Shown piece by piece: positions 4,918 to 8,193 of a stretch of 8,193 nt of DNA (the first letter of the stretch is position 1; every line of letters starts with the position of its first letter). This stretch comes from an uncultured Lachnospiraceae bacterium (lineage in GTDB: Bacteria; Bacillota; Clostridia; Lachnospirales; Lachnospiraceae): assembly GCA_905236275.1 (NCBI GenBank), contig CAJOPI010000076.1:1-8193 (forward strand), in the 5' to 3' direction. The notes under the pieces were generated by a model. The model had not been told where the DNA came from and searched no databases. It worked only from the letters and a program-made list of their open reading frames with translations. A program made the position numbers and the translations under genes.

Positions 4918-7905
4918 ATGAATTTTGACAGCTACGATCAAAATATAAAGGTGCTTGCAGAGGAGTTGGACCTAAAGCTTGCAAACAAGGATAAACATGC
5001 CGTAAAGCTTGCCGAGGATCTGATAATATCTGCTTTTTCCGCCCATGACAAGGCTCTGGAGGGCTACGCAAGATATAAGCTTGCACTCTGCTATTACAGG
5101 CTTGATTTTCCTGAAGAAAAAATACGTGAAGCACTGAATAAGGCGATAATTTTCCTTACCCCCACCGACAACAGGGCACTCATCGCCTCCGCCTACAATA
5201 TGCTGGGCATACTGGAGTCGATAAACAACCGGCAGAACCTGTCTATGGATTATTTCATCACAGCACTTAATTACTGCGATGATGACAATGACGAGCTTCT
5301 TCTGAAAAGATACAATATCGAAACAAACATATCGTATCTTTACTATTCCTCGGGCGAGATAAGCTATGCCATAGCCCTTACCTCAGACACGATAAACGCC
5401 CTTACGGATATGATTTTTCTTGATGACCCTTTCCGCGAGCTGCTTTTCCGCCTTTATTGTGTCATCGGAATTTTCTATTGCAAGATTGACGAGCAGGATC
5501 TCGGAGCTGCCGAAAAATATCTGAAAGAAGCAAGTGAATTTCTGCGGGACAGCTCTTTCGAGATAGCGGAGGAAAAGCTCATCGTCCATACTTCGCTCAT
5601 GATAATGATAAATTTCATGAGCTTTGATAAAGACTCCTACGATACGAATATTTCCGTTCTCCTGAAGCAGATTCAGTCAATTGACAGTTTTACCGACTAC
5701 TACAGGGATATTTATACGATCATTGACTTTCTGATAGTTCACGAAGAGTATTACTCCGCCGGAAAGATACTTGATGCTGTCTCGGAACGCGTTGAAAAAT
5801 CGAATTTTCTGGGTATCCATGTAAATTTCGACGAGCTTATGATAAATTATCTCGAAGGTTCGGGTATGGAGCAGCAGGCAAGCGAGGCCTCGCACCGCTA
5901 CTATAAGCGAATCCGAGAGAAAAAACCCGGTGACATCGGTGCCATGCTCTATTCCCTGAATTTAAGGCGGGAAATGCAGCATCTTCAGATCGAGGGAGAA
6001 CAGCTTAAATATGCCGCAATTCGTGAGAAGGCAGCTAACGAGGCAAAAACCTCTTTCCTTTCAAATATGTCTCACGAGCTCAGAACCCCTATCAATGCCA
6101 TTTTAGGCATGGACGAAATGATACTTCGCGAGTCAAGGGAGCGGTCAATAGTAGAATATGCCGACAATATCAGGAACGCGGGAAATTCCCTCCTTTCCAT
6201 AATCAACGACATTCTTGACTTCTCGAAGATTGAAGCCGACAAAATGGACATCATTCCTGCCGAATATCATTTTTCCGAGCTTCTAAATTCGCTTATGATA
6301 ATGCTACAGCCAAAGGCTAATGACAAAAACCTTTATCTTGATTTCAAGGTTGACGAGAGCATTCCCGACCGGCTCTACGGCGATGAAATGCGCATAAGAC
6401 AGGTGCTCATCAATTTGGTCAACAACGGAATAAAATATACGGAAAAAGGGGGAATAACCGTAAGTATTTCTTTTGAGAAGCACCCCGAGGATATCTGTCT
6501 TTTAAGCATACATGTACAGGACACCGGCATTGGCATAAAGAAGGAGGATTTCGAAAAGCTCTTCTCTCCTTTTGAGCGGATAGACCTGAAAAAGAACAAG
6601 AACATTGAGGGAACGGGACTCGGTATCTCGATTACCACAAAGCTTCTGAAGCTCATGAGCTCAGAGCTTAAGGTTGACAGTGAATATACAAAGGGCTCGG
6701 ATTTTCACTTTAATTTAGCCCAGAAGGTTATCTCCTGGGATGAAATGGGTGATTTCAAAAACAGGGCAAAAGAGCTTGAAGTCATTCATACCGGTAAAAA
6801 CAAGACCTTCGTAGCTCCTTCCGCAAGGGTTCTCGTAGTTGATGATACCGAAATGAACCTCATCGTTATCAAAAATCTGCTTAAGCGCACTGAGATTCAG
6901 GTTGATACTGCCTTAAGCGGCAGCGAAGCCCTTGAAATGATAGAAAATACCGACTATGACCTTATCTTCATGGATCACCGTATGCCTATCATGGATGGTG
7001 TCGAGACCTTAGGACATATCAAAGAGCGTCCCGAAGGCTCCAGAAACCTTCATACACCGGAGGTAATGCTTACGGCAGATGCCATTGTCGGAATGGCTGA
7101 AAAGTTTATAGAGTCCGGTTTTGACCATTATCTTGCCAAGCCGGTTAATTCTTCTGATCTGGAGAGTACCATTATCAAGTTCCTTTCTCCTGAAAAAATC
7201 GTGAATAAGGATTTCAAGGAAAAGGATGATTACATCGACGAGGATTATAACCTTTCAAGAGATGAGTCAGAGGTTCTCAAAAGGCTGAAAGCAATTGAAA
7301 TCCTTGACAGCAAGTCCGCAATAACAGCCTGCGGAGATGTTTCGACCTTCCTTCGTGTGGCAAGAAGCTTTTTCGAAAGCTCACCCGTAAAGATAACCGA
7401 AATCGTGGAAGCGATCGAGGATAATGATACCGGACTCTACACCATCAAGGTTCACGCTCTGAAAAGCAGTGCAAGGCTCTGCGGACTGAACGAGCTTTCC
7501 AAAACCGCAGCAGCTCTGGAAGATGTAGGAAACGAGCTAAAGAACAAAGGCTCCTCTTTTACAGACGAGATCATTGCAAAATCAAAAAAGCTCCTGTCGG
7601 ATTTTGATGATGCCTCTGTAATGGTACAAAAGGCTTTTAGCGGAAATTCCGACGACGATTCTTCAAAGGAAGAGATCAGTCTTGATGAATTGCAGGATGC
7701 CTACAGAATAATCTATGAATATAACAATGCCTTTGACGTGGGAAGCATTGATGACATCATGAAAAGACTCGAAGCCTACAAAATTCCCGATTCCGAAAAA
7801 GACAGATTCCGGCAGCTTAAACAATATGTTAATGAAGTAAACAATGACGGAATCGCAAATCTTTTAGAGCAGATAATGCCGCTTGGCGGATTGCAGGAAG
7901 AATAG
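4918..7905 (+). CDS. Soluble TPR-containing hybrid histidine kinase with REC and Hpt domains
   Basis: This 995-residue cytoplasmic kinase carries several phosphorelay steps in one chain. Residues about 1-335 are helical TPR-like repeats (for example 46-80, 87-120, 130-162, 175-209), probably a protein- or peptide-binding input. A charged helical linker (about 345-378) leads to the HisKA domain with SHELRTP and phosphorylatable H386. The HATPase domain has N-box N503, G1 box DTGIGI (535-540), F box around FSPFERID (549-556) and G2 box GTGLGI (565-570). The receiver has D642/D643, phosphoacceptor D686 in FMDHRMPIMDG, T719 and K741. The Hpt domain (about 800-905) has H846 in VHALKSSA. All catalytic residues are present, so phosphotransfer H386-D686-H846 is expected. 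Residues about 920-990 form an extra helical segment of unknown role. No transmembrane segment is seen. It follows the degenerate GGDEF gene by 18 bp. No DNA-binding regulator is nearby, so the final phosphoacceptor must be encoded elsewhere. Confidence 0.95.
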   Translation: MNFDSYDQNIKVLAEELDLKLANKDKHAVKLAEDLIISAFSAHDKALEGYARYKLALCYYRLDFPEEKIREALNKAIIFLTPTDNRALIASAYNMLGILESINNRQNLSMDYFITALNYCDDDNDELLLKRYNIETNISYLYYSSGEISYAIALTSDTINALTDMIFLDDPFRELLFRLYCVIGIFYCKIDEQDLGAAEKYLKEASEFLRDSSFEIAEEKLIVHTSLMIMINFMSFDKDSYDTNISVLLKQIQSIDSFTDYYRDIYTIIDFLIVHEEYYSAGKILDAVSERVEKSNFLGIHVNFDELMINYLEGSGMEQQASEASHRYYKRIREKKPGDIGAMLYSLNLRREMQHLQIEGEQLKYAAIREKAANEAKTSFLSNMSHELRTPINAILGMDEMILRESRERSIVEYADNIRNAGNSLLSIINDILDFSKIEADKMDIIPAEYHFSELLNSLMIMLQPKANDKNLYLDFKVDESIPDRLYGDEMRIRQVLINLVNNGIKYTEKGGITVSISFEKHPEDICLLSIHVQDTGIGIKKEDFEKLFSPFERIDLKKNKNIEGTGLGISITTKLLKLMSSELKVDSEYTKGSDFHFNLAQKVISWDEMGDFKNRAKELEVIHTGKNKTFVAPSARVLVVDDTEMNLIVIKNLLKRTEIQVDTALSGSEALEMIENTDYDLIFMDHRMPIMDGVETLGHIKERPEGSRNLHTPEVMLTADAIVGMAEKFIESGFDHYLAKPVNSSDLESTIIKFLSPEKIVNKDFKEKDDYIDEDYNLSRDESEVLKRLKAIEILDSKSAITACGDVSTFLRVARSFFESSPVKITEIVEAIEDNDTGLYTIKVHALKSSARLCGLNELSKTAAALEDVGNELKNKGSSFTDEIIAKSKKLLSDFDDASVMVQKAFSGNSDDDSSKEEISLDELQDAYRIIYEYNNAFDVGSIDDIMKRLEAYKIPDSEKDRFRQLKQYVNEVNNDGIANLLEQIMPLGGLQEE

Positions 7906-7906
7906 T

Positions 7907-7939
7907 AAAAAGCCGAGATGTCGGATTGACATCTCGGCT
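7907..7939. terminator. Intrinsic terminator between convergent kinase and rpmB genes
   Basis: The inverted repeat AGCCGAGATGTC (7911-7922) and GACATCTCGGCT (7928-7939) forms a perfect 12-bp stem with a five-base loop. On the minus strand the stem is followed by TTTT (7907-7910), a proper U-tract that would end rpmB transcription about 33 bp after its stop codon. In the plus direction it follows the kinase stop by a few bases, but the sequence after it (ATAATTTA) is a weaker U-tract. It therefore probably serves both directions, more efficiently for rpmB. Confidence 0.87.
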
Positions 7940-7971
7940 ATAATTTACTCAAAATTCAATTCAGCGAACAA

Positions 7972-8157
7972 TTATGCACGCTCAACAGCTCCTGAACGCA
8001 GGCAACGACTGCAAACATAAAGCCTCTTAGAAGCTCCGTTTACCTTGCACTTGACACTTCTGATATTAGACTTGAAAATGCGATTTGACCTTCTATGAGA
8101 ATGGCTGACGTTGTTACCAAAATGAACGTCCTTACCACAAACTGCACATTTTGCCAT
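7972..8157 (-). CDS. rpmB: 50S ribosomal protein L28
   Basis: This 61-residue basic protein is L28 of the large ribosomal subunit. It begins MAKCAVCGK and contains the family stretch NNVSHSHRRSNR (15-26, corresponding to the N-x-V-S-H-(S/A)-x-x-x-T/S-x-R pattern). Two CxxC pairs, C4/C7 and C49/C52, mark the zinc-binding form of L28. The length matches the short form typical of Firmicutes. The start at 8157 is fixed by a near-perfect AAGGAGG at 8165-8171, seven bases upstream. An in-frame ATG six codons earlier would place that site inside the coding region. It stands alone in the visible sequence; its promoter is probably beyond the right edge. The gene converges on the hybrid kinase, with a shared terminator between them. 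Confidence 0.97.
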   Translation of the reverse strand: MAKCAVCGKDVHFGNNVSHSHRRSNRIFKSNIRSVKCKVNGASKRLYVCSRCLRSGAVERA

Positions 8158-8164
8158 GAAAACA

Positions 8165-8171
8165 CCTCCTT
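8165..8171 (-). promoter_or_regulatory. Strong Shine-Dalgarno site of rpmB
   Basis: On the minus strand AAGGAGG, extended as AAGGAGGTG, lies seven bases before the ATG at 8155-8157. It decides the L28 start and is the strongest ribosome binding site in the window, as expected for a ribosomal protein. Confidence 0.85.
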
Positions 8172-8193
8172 GCAAACCGTACTGGGTCCTGCA

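Noticed and set aside
8158..8175. Upstream ATG for rpmB adding six residues
   Set aside because: The near-perfect Shine-Dalgarno sequence would fall within the coding sequence, and L28 proteins begin at MAKC or a similar sequence.
1..8193. Defence system, prophage, insertion sequence, CRISPR array or tRNA
   Set aside because: No transposase, integrase, direct-repeat array, nuclease or cloverleaf sequence was recognised; the genes are core metabolic, ribosomal and signalling types.

Overview
The window looks like chromosomal DNA from a low-to-moderate GC Firmicute, most likely a Clostridia member of the Lachnospiraceae (Butyrivibrio-like). This rests on purine-rich Shine-Dalgarno sites, an L28 protein with four zinc cysteines, a pyrB-pyrI pair, a membrane-anchored spermidine-synthase-like protein, and the large soluble hybrid kinase (TPR, HisKA, HATPase, REC, Hpt) common in that family. 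The genus is inferred from style; no phylogeny was run.

Left half, minus strand: a 531-residue membrane protein with a C-terminal SAM-binding spermidine-synthase-like domain (1563-3158) is followed by pyrB (550-1470) and pyrI (84-539). Together pyrB and pyrI encode the catalytic and zinc-bearing regulatory chains of an allosteric aspartate carbamoyltransferase, the committed step of pyrimidine synthesis. A plausible promoter lies in the 92-bp gap in front of pyrB. At the left edge (1-87) a plus-strand frame may be the tail of a convergent gene.

Centre: a 181-bp divergent intergenic region (3159-3339) holds two opposed promoters, each with an extended -10 element.

Right half, plus strand: a two-gene signalling operon. 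The first gene (3340-4899) combines a receiver-like N-terminus without a phosphoacceptor, two PAS-type regions and a GGDEF-family domain whose catalytic signature has become SENEF. The second (4918-7905), 18 bp downstream, is a cytoplasmic TPR-linked hybrid histidine kinase with its own receiver and Hpt domains, plus a helical C-terminal extension. No DNA-binding response regulator is visible, so the output is unknown. The close spacing suggests that the degenerate GGDEF protein works with the kinase as a sensor or scaffold, which is inference.

Right edge: rpmB (ribosomal protein L28) is on the minus strand, converging on the kinase gene. A perfect 12-bp hairpin terminator separates the two. 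No mobile element, CRISPR array, tRNA, rRNA or riboswitch was recognised. The most notable item is the two-gene signalling unit built around an apparently inactive diguanylate-cyclase-like protein.
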